A stretch of 64,000 nucleotides of DNA from CAZYYO01 sp964650965 (GTDB lineage Bacteria; Bacillota; Clostridia; Lachnospirales; Lachnospiraceae). The DNA lies in contig CAZYYO010000004.1 in assembly GCA_964650965.1 (NCBI GenBank), positions 7,270-71,269 of the forward strand, given 5' to 3'. Position numbers and translations under genes: made by a program. Below are positions 39,276 to 46,973 of this stretch, in pieces. The notes beneath the pieces are model-generated. The model ran no database searches. It worked only from the letters and a program-made list of their open reading frames with translations, and was not told the DNA's origin. The number at the start of each line of letters is the position of its first letter. The first letter of the stretch is position 1.

Positions 39276-39368
39276 ATCTCATTCCTCCCAAAAAAAGCAT
39301 AGCACGAGATATAAGATACATCTATTGGCAAATTGCATTCTATCTTGGCAATACGCAAACTGGTCTAT

Positions 39369-39899
39369 TTAGAATTCCGGTTCAATAAGACCATATGTAT
39401 TTCCTTTTCTCTTATATACCACATTTACCTCATCGGTCTCTGCATTACGGAATACAAAGAAATCATGTCCTAATAATTCCATTTGTACGCATGCATCCTC
39501 TGGATACATTGGTTTCATTCCAAATTTCTTAGAACGAATAATACGAATCTCCTCATCATCATCTACATCTTTGTTAATAAACTCTTCATTAAAAAATGCT
39601 GCCGCATTTTGCTGCTTGGTTATTAATTTATGACGATACTTCTTCAGTTGCCGCTCAATGACTTCCTCAACCAAATCAATAGATACATACATATCATTAC
39701 TAACCTGCTCTGAACGAATAATCTGACCCTTAACAGGAATGGTAACCTCTATTTTCTGTCTCTCTTTCTCAACACTTAATGTTGCGTGAGCCTCGGTCTC
39801 CTCCGCAAAATATTTGCCTAACTTATTCAGCTTCTCTTCAACAGCCTCCTTCAGTCCCTGTGTTAGTTCAATGTTTCTTCCTGTGATGGTAATTCTCAT
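39369..39899 (-). CDS. hpf: Ribosome hibernation promoting factor (long form)
   Basis: 176 residues: an N-terminal S30AE domain (MRITITGRNIELTQGLKEAV) and the C-terminal dimerisation domain (RIIRSKKFGMKPMYPEDACV near 115) typical of long HPF that pairs 70S ribosomes into 100S particles in slow growth. ATG 39899 has AGGGG nine bases upstream. Its promoter region carries a palindrome in the leader (39938-39960). Confidence 0.95.
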   Translation of the reverse strand: MRITITGRNIELTQGLKEAVEEKLNKLGKYFAEETEAHATLSVEKERQKIEVTIPVKGQIIRSEQVSNDMYVSIDLVEEVIERQLKKYRHKLITKQQNAAAFFNEEFINKDVDDDEEIRIIRSKKFGMKPMYPEDACVQMELLGHDFFVFRNAETDEVNVVYKRKGNTYGLIEPEF

Positions 39900-39937
39900 G
39901 ATGTCCAACCCCTTTTTCCTGTATTTGATACTACTTC

Positions 39938-39960
39938 GTAACGCCTTTGAAAGGTGTTAC
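39938..39960. promoter_or_regulatory. Palindrome in the hpf leader
   Basis: GTAAC(G/A)CCTTT arms around one base (GTAACGCCTTT-G-AAAGGTGTTAC with one G-T pair), about 15-35 bases downstream of the hpf -10 box. It could be an operator or an RNA hairpin. Confidence 0.5.
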
Positions 39961-39973
39961 TGATCATGTATTT

Positions 39974-40001
39974 ATTATATCATATTCCTTTTTACGGGCA
40001 A
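39974..40001 (-). promoter_or_regulatory. Promoter of hpf
   Basis: Minus strand TTGCCC (40001-39996) and TATAAT (39979-39974), spacer 16. The gap 39900-40201 also carries a perfect 12-bp palindrome TTGTGTACACAA at 40047-40058 on the side of the divergent SDR gene, a possible operator. Confidence 0.65.
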
Positions 40002-40201
40002 TGCATTTTTGCATTATTTTCTGAAAAGTTTATATTTTTTTTAATATTGTGTACACAAGGAGCCCTCATATTCCTTAATATTTTCAGAAACTTAATGAGA
40101 ATCCCCTGTATTTGTGGTAAGATGATGGAATACATATCAGAAGATAAACTAGGATGAACGCCAATAAATGGGGACATCTTATAAACGAAGGAGGAGTTAC
40201 G

Positions 40202-40930
40202 ATGAAAACTGCTTTTATATCCGGTGCTTCCAGAGGAATTGGACGTGCCATTGCTTATGCTTTGGGAAAGGAAGGGTATCATCTGGCCATCTGTTGTGAA
40301 AAATCAAGGGAGTTATTAGAAGAAACGGCAAATGATCTTGAAAAACACTATCACACACAGGTCTTAACCTACACGGGAAATATTGGAGATGCTGCCTTTG
40401 TCTCGGAAATGGGGTTGGATATCATCCAACACTGGGGACACATGGACATTGTTGTGAACAATGCAGGAATTGCTCATATTGGCCTAATCACCGAAATGGA
40501 TACAGCCCAGTGGAATCACATGATGGACGTGAACCTTTCCTCCTGTTTCTATACCACCAAAGCCTTTGTGCCAGAAATGATCCAACAAAAATCTGGACAC
40601 ATCATCAATATCTCATCTATGTGGGGCACCTGTGGTGCATCTTGTGAAGTTGCCTATTCTGCTGCAAAGGGAGGAATGAATGCATTTACCCGCGCTTTAG
40701 CTAAGGAATTGGCTCCTTCTCATATTCGTGTAAATGCCATTACCTGTGGCGTCATCGATACGCAAATGAATCAAATGCTATCCGTAGATGAGAAAAGCGA
40801 ATTAATAGAAGAAATACCCTGGGGACGTTTTGGCACACCAGAGGATGTTGCACTGGCTGTTACCTCTTTAATACACAGTCCTTCCTATCTTACTGGACAG
40901 ATTATCGGTCTGGACGGGGCATATCTATGA
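40202..40930 (+). CDS. SDR-family oxidoreductase (FabG-like)
   Basis: 242 residues, classical short-chain dehydrogenase length. Cofactor loop SGASRGIGRAIA at residues 8-19, NNAG near 84, catalytic serine in NISSMWG and YSAAKGG near 152. NADPH use is likely from the basic residue after the glycine loop. Substrate unknown: fatty-acid elongation (FabG) or another ketoreduction. ATG 40202 has AAGGAGGAG five bases before it. No fab genes are adjacent; an XRE repressor gene follows. Confidence 0.88.
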   Translation: MKTAFISGASRGIGRAIAYALGKEGYHLAICCEKSRELLEETANDLEKHYHTQVLTYTGNIGDAAFVSEMGLDIIQHWGHMDIVVNNAGIAHIGLITEMDTAQWNHMMDVNLSSCFYTTKAFVPEMIQQKSGHIINISSMWGTCGASCEVAYSAAKGGMNAFTRALAKELAPSHIRVNAITCGVIDTQMNQMLSVDEKSELIEEIPWGRFGTPEDVALAVTSLIHSPSYLTGQIIGLDGAYL

Positions 40931-40961
40931 CAGTAAGGTAACCATCCCACGCAAAATATTC

Positions 40962-40990
40962 GCGTTTCGCAAATTACATATGCGTTTCGC
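40962..40990. promoter_or_regulatory. Tandem operator-like sites upstream of the XRE gene
   Basis: The 9-base palindrome-like word GCGTTTCGC occurs at 40962-40970 and again at 40982-40990, start to start 20 bases, about two helix turns. It lies 68-96 bases before the GTG of the XRE gene, a typical place for autoregulation. Confidence 0.55.
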
Positions 40991-41057
40991 GTATTCTGGT
41001 ATGAATTTCCATTTTTTGTTTTATGATTGTGTCATACAAATGAATGGAGGACGCAAT

Positions 41058-41420
41058 GTGAAGTTCGGCACTCGATTATCATACTTGCTGGAGATGGAAC
41101 AAATCTCTCAACAACAGCTGTCACAAGAATTAAATATTTCGCCTTCTACCCTGAATGGGTATTTAAAAAACCGCCGTCAGCCTGACTATAAAACGTTACA
41201 GCGTGTGGCTGCTTATTTTGGTACCTCAACAGATTATCTTCTGGGTATGACCTCGGTACGTGAAAGTCCCGCAGGCTCTCTTTCTTCAGAGGAATCTCAT
41301 TTGGTAGACATGTACCGTCTTATGACGGACACTGGTCAGTCTATGATGATGGACGAGGCACACCTCATCTGGAGGCATAATAAGAAGCATGGGGAAGACA
41401 CTGATCGTTTTAAATCTTAA
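41058..41420 (+). CDS. XRE-family transcriptional regulator
   Basis: 120 residues. Helix-turn-helix at about 5-60 (ISQQQLSQELNISPSTLNGY; NRRQPDYKTLQRVA) with the typical ending 'YFGTSTDYLLG', then a short C-terminal helical region. I chose GTG 41058: GGAGG lies seven bases upstream, and the alternative ATGs at 40980 and 41040 would place this site inside the gene. Operator-like repeats lie upstream. The target is not evident. Confidence 0.82.
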   Translation: MKFGTRLSYLLEMEQISQQQLSQELNISPSTLNGYLKNRRQPDYKTLQRVAAYFGTSTDYLLGMTSVRESPAGSLSSEESHLVDMYRLMTDTGQSMMMDEAHLIWRHNKKHGEDTDRFKS

Positions 41421-41442
41421 TTTTATGTGCAAGCATACATAG

Positions 41443-41496
41443 AAAAAGCGTTACCAAACGGAATATTTTTTGCTTCCGTCTGGTAACGCTTTTTTC
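41443..41496. terminator. Bidirectional terminator between XRE gene and amino-acid ABC operon
   Basis: About 20-bp stem (AAAAAGCGTTACCA.ACGGAA with one mismatch), 10-base loop, T run on each strand. Confidence 0.9.
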
Positions 41497-41506
41497 ATTT
41501 TTTCTG

Positions 41507-42268
41507 CTATGTTAAATCGTGGTATTTTCCCAGGAACTCCCGGGTTCTTTCATTATCTGATTTAAACATCTGCTCTGGCGTTGTCTCTTCTACAATCACG
41601 CCCTTATCCATAAAAATCATTCGATCTGATACATCTCTGGCAAAATTCATTTCATGGGTAACAATTACCATTGTCATATTCTCCTGCGCCAGTTCCTTAA
41701 TTACCTTAAGTATTTCCAAGGTTAGTTCAGGATCCAGTGCACTGGTAGGTTCATCAAAGAACAAAATCTTGGGTTGCATCGCCAAAGCTCTTGCAATGGA
41801 TACTCGTTGCTGCTGTCCTCCGGATAATTGACACGGATATGCAAGCTCTTTATCACTTAAGCCCATTTTTCTTAAGAGCTCCCTTGCCTCCGTAATCACC
41901 TCATCTTTGTTTCTTTTCTGTACGTTTAATGGTGCATCCACGATATTTTTCATTACCGTGTAATGTGGGAATAAATTAAAGTTCTGAAATACAAGGCCAA
42001 AATATCCCATTGCCTTTCTCTGCTGAGCCTTTGTTCCATACACAGCATGACCAGCCTGTGAAGAAACCACCTTGCTGTCCACATACAGCATCTCCCCATC
42101 ATCCATTGTCTCTAGAAAGGTCGCACATCGAAGAAGTGTTGATTTTCCAGAACCAGAAGGACCAATGATAGAAACCACTTCTCCTTCAGCAACGGTTAGA
42201 TTAATATCCTTCAAGACATCATTGCTGCCAAAGCTCTTCTTAACATGATTCATTTCCAATATATTCAT
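41507..42268 (-). CDS. Polar amino-acid ABC transporter, ATP-binding protein
   Basis: 253 residues, GlnQ/ArtP-like. Walker [13 protein letters not shown] near 35, signature [15 protein letters not shown] near 148, Walker [13 protein letters not shown] near 170 and H-loop VTHEM. Energises uptake through the permease upstream. Third gene of the binding protein-permease-ATPase operon, 14 bases after the permease stop. Confidence 0.94.
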   Translation of the reverse strand: MNILEMNHVKKSFGSNDVLKDINLTVAEGEVVSIIGPSGSGKSTLLRCATFLETMDDGEMLYVDSKVVSSQAGHAVYGTKAQQRKAMGYFGLVFQNFNLFPHYTVMKNIVDAPLNVQKRNKDEVITEARELLRKMGLSDKELAYPCQLSGGQQQRVSIARALAMQPKILFFDEPTSALDPELTLEILKVIKELAQENMTMVIVTHEMNFARDVSDRMIFMDKGVIVEETTPEQMFKSDNERTREFLGKYHDLT

Positions 42269-42282
42269 TTCTCTGGCTCCTT

Positions 42283-42933
42283 CTAATTATAATAGTTCAT
42301 TCGCTTCTCAAAATATTCCATAATGGCCGCAACCAGGAAGTTGAAGACATAATAGAATACGGCTGCTGCAATAAAGGGCACCATACTTTTCTGTGAAGCT
42401 GCCAGCGCTTTCGCCTGGGTGAACATTTCTGCATAGGCAATAGAAAAAGCCAAGGAAGTATCCTTAACCAAGGTAATCACTTCATTGGTTACGGATGGCA
42501 GAATTCTCTTAAATACCTGCGGTAAAATTATTTTAAAGAAGGTCTGGGTACTACTATAGCCCAGCACTCTTGCTGCCTCGTACTGTCCCTGAGGCATGGA
42601 TTCAATACCACTTCGGTATATTTCCGCAAAATATGCTGCATAATTCAATGCAAATGCAATCACCACCGCATAGGCACGGTATGATGAGTTAATAGAAATA
42701 CCAAATATGTAATATGGTCCAAAATAAACCACAAGAAGCTGAAGCATCAAAGGTGTGCCTCTCATAATTGAAATATATATTTTAACAATATTTCTTATGA
42801 TTGCATTCTTTGACATTCTTCCAAAGGAAACAATCAGTCCCAACGGAAGTGAAAATAAAAGTGTCAGCAAGAAAATCTGTATGGTTGTCACCATACCCTG
42901 TGCCAACTGACTTAACATAACCTGAATACTCAA
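42283..42933 (-). CDS. Polar amino-acid ABC transporter, permease
   Basis: 216 residues with five membrane segments and the EAA loop ([20 protein letters not shown] near 120) typical of His/Glu/Gln/Arg permeases. The start codon appears to be TTG at 42933, with GGAGG five bases upstream; no ATG near it fits. Placed between the binding protein and ATPase genes; probably a homodimer in the membrane. Confidence 0.93.
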   Translation of the reverse strand: MSIQVMLSQLAQGMVTTIQIFLLTLLFSLPLGLIVSFGRMSKNAIIRNIVKIYISIMRGTPLMLQLLVVYFGPYYIFGISINSSYRAYAVVIAFALNYAAYFAEIYRSGIESMPQGQYEAARVLGYSSTQTFFKIILPQVFKRILPSVTNEVITLVKDTSLAFSIAYAEMFTQAKALAASQKSMVPFIAAAVFYYVFNFLVAAIMEYFEKRMNYYN

Positions 42934-42942
42934 AATAACCTC

Positions 42943-43722
42943 CTAAGGCTGTAAGGTGCATACGTCTGTATCAAACCACTTCTCAGAAATTTTTGCAAAG
43001 GTGCCATCCTTCACCATCTCAAGAAGTGTAGACTGTACTTCATCTCTTAACTTGGTGTTGCCCTTATAGAATCCAACTCCGTACTGTTCTGTAGAAATCT
43101 GCTCATCTAAAATTACCAGTTCCCCATTCTTGTCTGCAATCTGATCCTTTGCAACAAAAATATCCATGGCTACTGCATCTACTGCTCCGGATTCTAAATC
43201 CATCAGCGCTGTATTGTATTCGCCAACTGTTAAAAACTGCGCGAAGCTATTTAATAAGGTCTCATTGTCTTCAATGGCAGACTGTGCAGAGGACTCCTTC
43301 TGTGCTTCTACAATCTTACCTGCCAAGCCTGCTAAATCAGTAATCCCTGAATTCTTCTTCACTACAACGACCTGAGAATTATCCATGTATGGATCGGTAA
43401 ATGTGTACTGATCCTCGCGACCGTTCATGGTAAATCCATTCCAGATACAGTCAATGGTTCCTGATTCTAATTCCATATCCTTAGCATCCCAATCGATAGG
43501 CTGTAACACAATTTCCTTGCCCATTCTCTTAGCACATTCTGTTGCAAGTTCAATATCAAATCCTGTGAATTCTCCATCATCTCCCACATATCCAAACGGT
43601 GGGAAGTCCTGATCAAACCCAACGATAAAGGTATCCTCACTTGCTTTCTTGCCGCAGGCAGCCATGCCAAACATCATACAGCCGGCCATAACCAGTGCTA
43701 AAACTTTCTTCATGTTCTTCAT
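42943..43722 (-). CDS. Polar amino-acid ABC transporter, substrate-binding lipoprotein
   Basis: 259 residues. Lipoprotein signal ending MFGMAAC (cysteine near 23), then the family-3 solute-binding fold (FDQDFPPFGYVGDDGEFTGF near 35, FDIELATECAKRMG). Captures a polar amino acid outside the cell; which one is not clear. GGGAG precedes the ATG. First gene of the operon, nine bases before the permease start. Confidence 0.93.
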   Translation of the reverse strand: MKNMKKVLALVMAGCMMFGMAACGKKASEDTFIVGFDQDFPPFGYVGDDGEFTGFDIELATECAKRMGKEIVLQPIDWDAKDMELESGTIDCIWNGFTMNGREDQYTFTDPYMDNSQVVVVKKNSGITDLAGLAGKIVEAQKESSAQSAIEDNETLLNSFAQFLTVGEYNTALMDLESGAVDAVAMDIFVAKDQIADKNGELVILDEQISTEQYGVGFYKGNTKLRDEVQSTLLEMVKDGTFAKISEKWFDTDVCTLQP

Positions 43723-43923
43723 TTTGTTTCTCCCTTTTCCTCTTTATTTTCTGTCTTCTTCTGTGCCTGACAGTTTGTCTTTTCACTTTGTAAGCCTACT
43801 GTGGCACTTTAGTTGACTAACATGATAAAAAGGTACCATATTCGCGAGGAAAAGTAAAGATGGGGATTGCAAACTGATGCCCATCACATGAATTTCATCA
43901 AAAATATTTTTCACGCATTGCCG

Positions 43924-43952
43924 TTGCCATTATAAGATTTTTTTGATAGAAT
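43924..43952 (+). promoter_or_regulatory. Promoter of the small-toxin mRNA
   Basis: TTGCCA at 43924-43929 and TAGAAT at 43947-43952, spacer 17. Transcription would start near 43959, exactly at the left arm of the inverted repeat. Confidence 0.75.
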
Positions 43953-44050
43953 ATACGTGGTGCTACCTTGCACGGTAGGCGGTTAGCCCTCTTATGGAGG
44001 GTACGCCCTCCAAAGGCACTGTATTTCACAGTGAGAAAGGAGGGATTGCC

Positions 44051-44137
44051 ATGGTTAGTTATGCCGAGTTGTTTCAATTTGGATTGTTAATCGTAGCTAT
44101 TGTTGGTCTTGTTTACAAGATTTCACATAAAAAATAA
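44051..44137 (+). CDS. Small hydrophobic peptide, holin-like/type I toxin
   Basis: 28 codons: a short N-terminus (MVSYAELFQF), one hydrophobic segment (GLLIVAIVGLVY, residues 11-22) and a basic tail (KISHKK). This is the layout of the 'putative holin-like toxin' peptides and of type I toxins such as TxpA/BsrG, which insert in the membrane. A strong AAGGAGGG lies six bases before the ATG. The stop codon is inside the terminator stem. The leader holds GGAGGG (43996-44001) and CCCTCC (44006-44011), the latter able to pair with the ribosome site at 44039-44044, so translation is probably restrained by RNA folding. Confidence 0.75.
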   Translation: MVSYAELFQFGLLIVAIVGLVYKISHKK

Positions 44138-44173
44138 TCGCCCACAAGCCTGAAAACTTAAGCGATTATTTTT
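44130..44173. terminator. Shared bidirectional terminator of the toxin mRNA and antisense RNA
   Basis: Perfect 12-bp stem AAAAATAATCGC/GCGATTATTTTT with a 20-base loop, T runs on both strands. It lies between two convergent promoters. Confidence 0.8.
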
Positions 44174-44220
44174 ATCAAATAATTTTGAGGGCTGACCGTC
44201 TATCGGTAGCACCTTTTTTC
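44135..44220 (-). ncRNA. Candidate antisense RNA (antitoxin) of about 86-92 nt
   Basis: A consensus promoter on the minus strand fires into the toxin gene; the transcript would start near 44220, carry the right inverted-repeat arm and stop at the shared terminator. It overlaps the toxin mRNA's 3' end. Its 5' part repeats the sequence of the toxin mRNA leader rather than its complement, unlike the par/fst arrangement. Confidence 0.55.
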
Positions 44221-44226
44221 ATCTAT

Positions 44227-44255
44227 ATATTAGAATATAGATAATCATTTGTCAA
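44227..44255 (-). promoter_or_regulatory. Consensus promoter of the antisense RNA
   Basis: Minus strand TTGACA (44255-44250) and TAATAT (44232-44227), spacer 17. No gene other than the convergent toxin lies in front of it within 480 bases. Confidence 0.85.
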
Positions 44256-44292
44256 TATAGAAGAGCTAAATTCTGAAGCTTTGCACTCCATC

Positions 44293-45285
44293 TCATCTAT
44301 AATTCTTCAGAATCTCCTGCAGATAGTCACGATACCCATCCACCACCTGCTTAGGTCCTGTAATTTGTATCTGGCTTCCCAAACCTGTAATCCATCCATA
44401 AAACTGATTACTCACCTCTACATTTACACGGACAAGAATATGCTCCGCTGTATCCAGTGAACACCGCATCGTGACATCTGTACCAAAGCGGTCAATCAGT
44501 ACTCCTGCCAGGCTTGTGCTGCATTCCAGGCTCACTATTTCCTCCTGACCCGCATACATGGAAAAGGTTTTCTTAGAATAAGAAGCTATGTCAATCTGGT
44601 TTCTCTCTCGTCCTCCGTCCCGTGGCTGGTCCAGTTCACTGGCATTTACCATCTTATCTACTCGATAATGACGAATCGACTGGGCGTCACTGTCATATGC
44701 CACCAGGTAATAATTCTCATTGTCCCACAGCAGGAAGCTGGGGCTGACCTGATACATGGCACCGTCCTTTCTCAATTCCCGCTTCTTCTCTGGTGTCCAC
44801 TCTGTATACTGAAACTGCAGCCTGTGATTATGATCAATGCATCTATAAATAACATCAATTGTATAGTAGATTCCCTCGTTTTCCGTTTTTGCCCGGTCTG
44901 CAACTACCACCTGTCGCTGAAGCTGTGTGCCTTCATATTTGCTGGACAGGGTCTCTAATTTCTTCACCAGTTCTCTGGACTTCTTCTCGGTGATAAACTT
45001 AGAAGCTGATACTGCGTCTACCAGAAGCTTTAGCTCAGGAAGTTCAAACTCCTTACTGGCCAGGTAATACCCTCCCTGGGCATCATCCGATTTCATAATA
45101 TCCATCCCATACTGAATCAGTATCTCCATGTCAGAATAGATGCTCTTTCGTTCTGCCTTGATGCCATCCTCTGCCAGGCGTTCTATAATTTGCTTGGTTG
45201 TAAGGACATGATTCTCATCTGTTTCTCGATGCAGCATTTCCATGATACGAAGGATTTTCAATTTCTGATTTCCTGAATTGGCCAT
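44293..45285 (-). CDS. WYL-domain transcriptional regulator
   Basis: 330 residues. N-terminal winged helix (about 8-75, ENHVLTTKQIIERLAEDGIK), then a WYL domain (about 150-235, QYTEWTPEKKRELRKDG; VSPSFLLWDNENYYLVAYD) and the C-terminal WCX part. WYL regulators respond to ligands, often nucleotides. GGGGAGGGG precedes the ATG. Divergent from the glp operon by 230 bases; control of that operon is possible but unproven. Confidence 0.9.
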   Translation of the reverse strand: MANSGNQKLKILRIMEMLHRETDENHVLTTKQIIERLAEDGIKAERKSIYSDMEILIQYGMDIMKSDDAQGGYYLASKEFELPELKLLVDAVSASKFITEKKSRELVKKLETLSSKYEGTQLQRQVVVADRAKTENEGIYYTIDVIYRCIDHNHRLQFQYTEWTPEKKRELRKDGAMYQVSPSFLLWDNENYYLVAYDSDAQSIRHYRVDKMVNASELDQPRDGGRERNQIDIASYSKKTFSMYAGQEEIVSLECSTSLAGVLIDRFGTDVTMRCSLDTAEHILVRVNVEVSNQFYGWITGLGSQIQITGPKQVVDGYRDYLQEILKNYR

Positions 45286-45371
45286 AGGTGTTCCCCTCCC
45301 CTTTTTTGCTCTGTTACAATCATTGTATCGTTTGTATTCCGCTTTGGCAACGAGGTTTTCGGAAATTACCG

Positions 45372-45400
45372 TTGCATTTTCTCCACTCCCATGCTATATT
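45372..45400 (+). promoter_or_regulatory. Promoter of the glycerol-3-phosphate operon
   Basis: TTGCAT at 45372-45377 and TATATT at 45395-45400, spacer 17. It leaves a leader of about 108 bases with an intrinsic terminator before the first gene. Confidence 0.7.
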
Positions 45401-45437
45401 GTTGTTAGAAAATATTAATAATTTTACCAGAGACGTG

Positions 45438-45489
45438 AGCAAGGTAAGAATAGGCGAAGAAATTCGTTCTGTTTTGTCTTGCTTTTTTT
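45438..45489 (+). terminator. Leader terminator in front of the glp operon (GlpP antitermination target candidate)
   Basis: AGCAAG/CTTGCT stem with an inner CGAA-GAAA-TTCG hairpin and seven T, placed between the promoter and the first start codon. In Bacillus, GlpP with glycerol-3-phosphate lets RNA polymerase pass such a terminator before glpD. A glpP gene ends this operon (49083-49649). Confidence 0.7.
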
Positions 45490-45515
45490 GCGTCCATAAG
45501 AGAGGAGATATTCAC

Positions 45516-46973
45516 ATGTATGATGTAGCGATTATTGGTGCAGGTGTTACCGGAAGTGCCATCGCAAGAGAATTATCTAAATATCGTGTGAAGGCATGTG
45601 TCATTGAAAGAGAAGAGGATGTATGCTGTGGCACTTCTAAAGCCAACAGTGCCATTATTCACGCCGGATTCGATGCCACACCCGGCACATTAAAGGCCAA
45701 ATTAAATGTACGGGGAAACGAGATGATGGATCAGCTGTCTAAGGAGCTGGATGTTCCATTTCATAGAAATGGTTCCCTGGTGGTATGTACCCGCCAACAG
45801 GATCCTGCACTTTTAGAAGAACTGTTACGCAAGGGCATTGCCAATGGGGTAAAGGGTCTTCGAATCCTGCAGCGGGAGGAGCTGCTTCAAATGGAGCCTA
45901 ATCTGGCAGATGATGTAAGCCATGCATTATTCGCTCCAACTGGTGCTATCGTATGTCCCTTCCATCTAACCATGGCTCTGGCTGAAAATGCCTGTGACAA
46001 CGGGGTAGACTTCTTCTTAAATACCAGTGTTACTAACATTGAAAAGCAAAATCGCTCCTATCTGCTTCATACAAATAAGGATGTGATTGAGACCAAGGTT
46101 GTAGTAAATGCTGCCGGCGTCTATGCAGATCTCTTTAATAATATGGTAAGTGAGCATAAGCTCACCATCATTCCAAGACGTGGACAGTACTGTCTGTTGG
46201 ACAAATCTGCCGGCACTCATGTCAGCCATACCATCTTCCAGCTTCCCAGTAAAATGGGTAAGGGCGTTCTGGTTACGCCAACGGTTCACGGGAATCTGCT
46301 GGTTGGTCCCACCGCTGAGGATATTGACAATCGCGATGGAGTAAACACCACAAGCCAAGGTCTTGATTCCTTGGCACCAAGAGCTTCTGAAAGCGTTAAA
46401 AATCTTCCAATGCGACAGGTCATTACCAGCTTTGCCGGATTACGAGCTCATGAAGTAAATGGTGACTTTGTGATAGGGGAGGCTGCAGATGCCCCTGGAT
46501 TTATTAACGCCGCAGGAATCGAATCTCCCGGCCTGTCCTCCGCTCCTGCGATTGGAGAAATGGTGGCACAGCTGGTACAAAGCATCCTTTCACTGGATCC
46601 TAATCCTGATTTCAATGGTCAGCGGAAGGGAATTCTGAACCCTGAAAAGCTGTCACTAGAAGAGCGAAACCAACTGATTAAAAAGCAGCCCGCCTATGGC
46701 AACATTATCTGTCGCTGCGAAATGATATCCGAGGGTGAAATTCTAGATGCCATCCACCGTACTTTAGGCGCCCGTTCCCTGGATGGTGTAAAACGAAGAA
46801 CTCGCGCCGGAATGGGAAGGTGTCAGGCAGGCTTCTGTTCTCCACGTACCATGGAGATTCTGGAGCGGGAGATTCCTATGAGCGTCTTTGACATCACCAA
46901 GTCCGGAGGTGCATCCAGGATTGTCTATGGATATAACAAGCAAATACAGGAGGCAGAACATGAAAGATTATGA
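45516..46973 (+). CDS. FAD-dependent glycerol-3-phosphate dehydrogenase-type oxidoreductase (GlpA/GlpD-like, with BFD-like [2Fe-2S] domain)
   Basis: 485 residues. FAD loop VAIIGAGVTGSAIAREL at residues 4-20, the DAO fold with HAGFDATPGTLKA near 50, and a C-terminal BFD-like cysteine cluster (ICRCEM near 400, then RAGMGRCQAGFC). Probably oxidises glycerol-3-phosphate to dihydroxyacetone phosphate together with the two next genes, as in the anaerobic GlpABC set. ATG 45516 has GAGGAG upstream; sequence from 45288 belongs to the leader. Overlaps the next gene by 14 bases. Confidence 0.88.
   Translation: MYDVAIIGAGVTGSAIARELSKYRVKACVIEREEDVCCGTSKANSAIIHAGFDATPGTLKAKLNVRGNEMMDQLSKELDVPFHRNGSLVVCTRQQDPALLEELLRKGIANGVKGLRILQREELLQMEPNLADDVSHALFAPTGAIVCPFHLTMALAENACDNGVDFFLNTSVTNIEKQNRSYLLHTNKDVIETKVVVNAAGVYADLFNNMVSEHKLTIIPRRGQYCLLDKSAGTHVSHTIFQLPSKMGKGVLVTPTVHGNLLVGPTAEDIDNRDGVNTTSQGLDSLAPRASESVKNLPMRQVITSFAGLRAHEVNGDFVIGEAADAPGFINAAGIESPGLSSAPAIGEMVAQLVQSILSLDPNPDFNGQRKGILNPEKLSLEERNQLIKKQPAYGNIICRCEMISEGEILDAIHRTLGARSLDGVKRRTRAGMGRCQAGFCSPRTMEILEREIPMSVFDITKSGGASRIVYGYNKQIQEAEHERL

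Larger units (their letters stand above)
43959..44213. repeat. Terminal inverted repeats of the toxin locus
   Basis: Left GGTGCTACC (43959-43967) pairs perfectly with right GGTAGCACC (44205-44213). Left GGTTAGCCCTC (43981-43991) pairs with GAGGGCTGACC (44187-44197) with one G-U. The arms bracket the toxin gene and terminator. The rest of 43723-44292 is the amino-acid operon's leader (left) and the antisense promoter (right). Confidence 0.8.

Noticed and set aside
43959..44213. The toxin locus as a transposon with terminal inverted repeats
   Set aside because: No target-site duplication at the ends and the repeat arms coincide with transcription starts, which fits RNA function better; not fully excluded.
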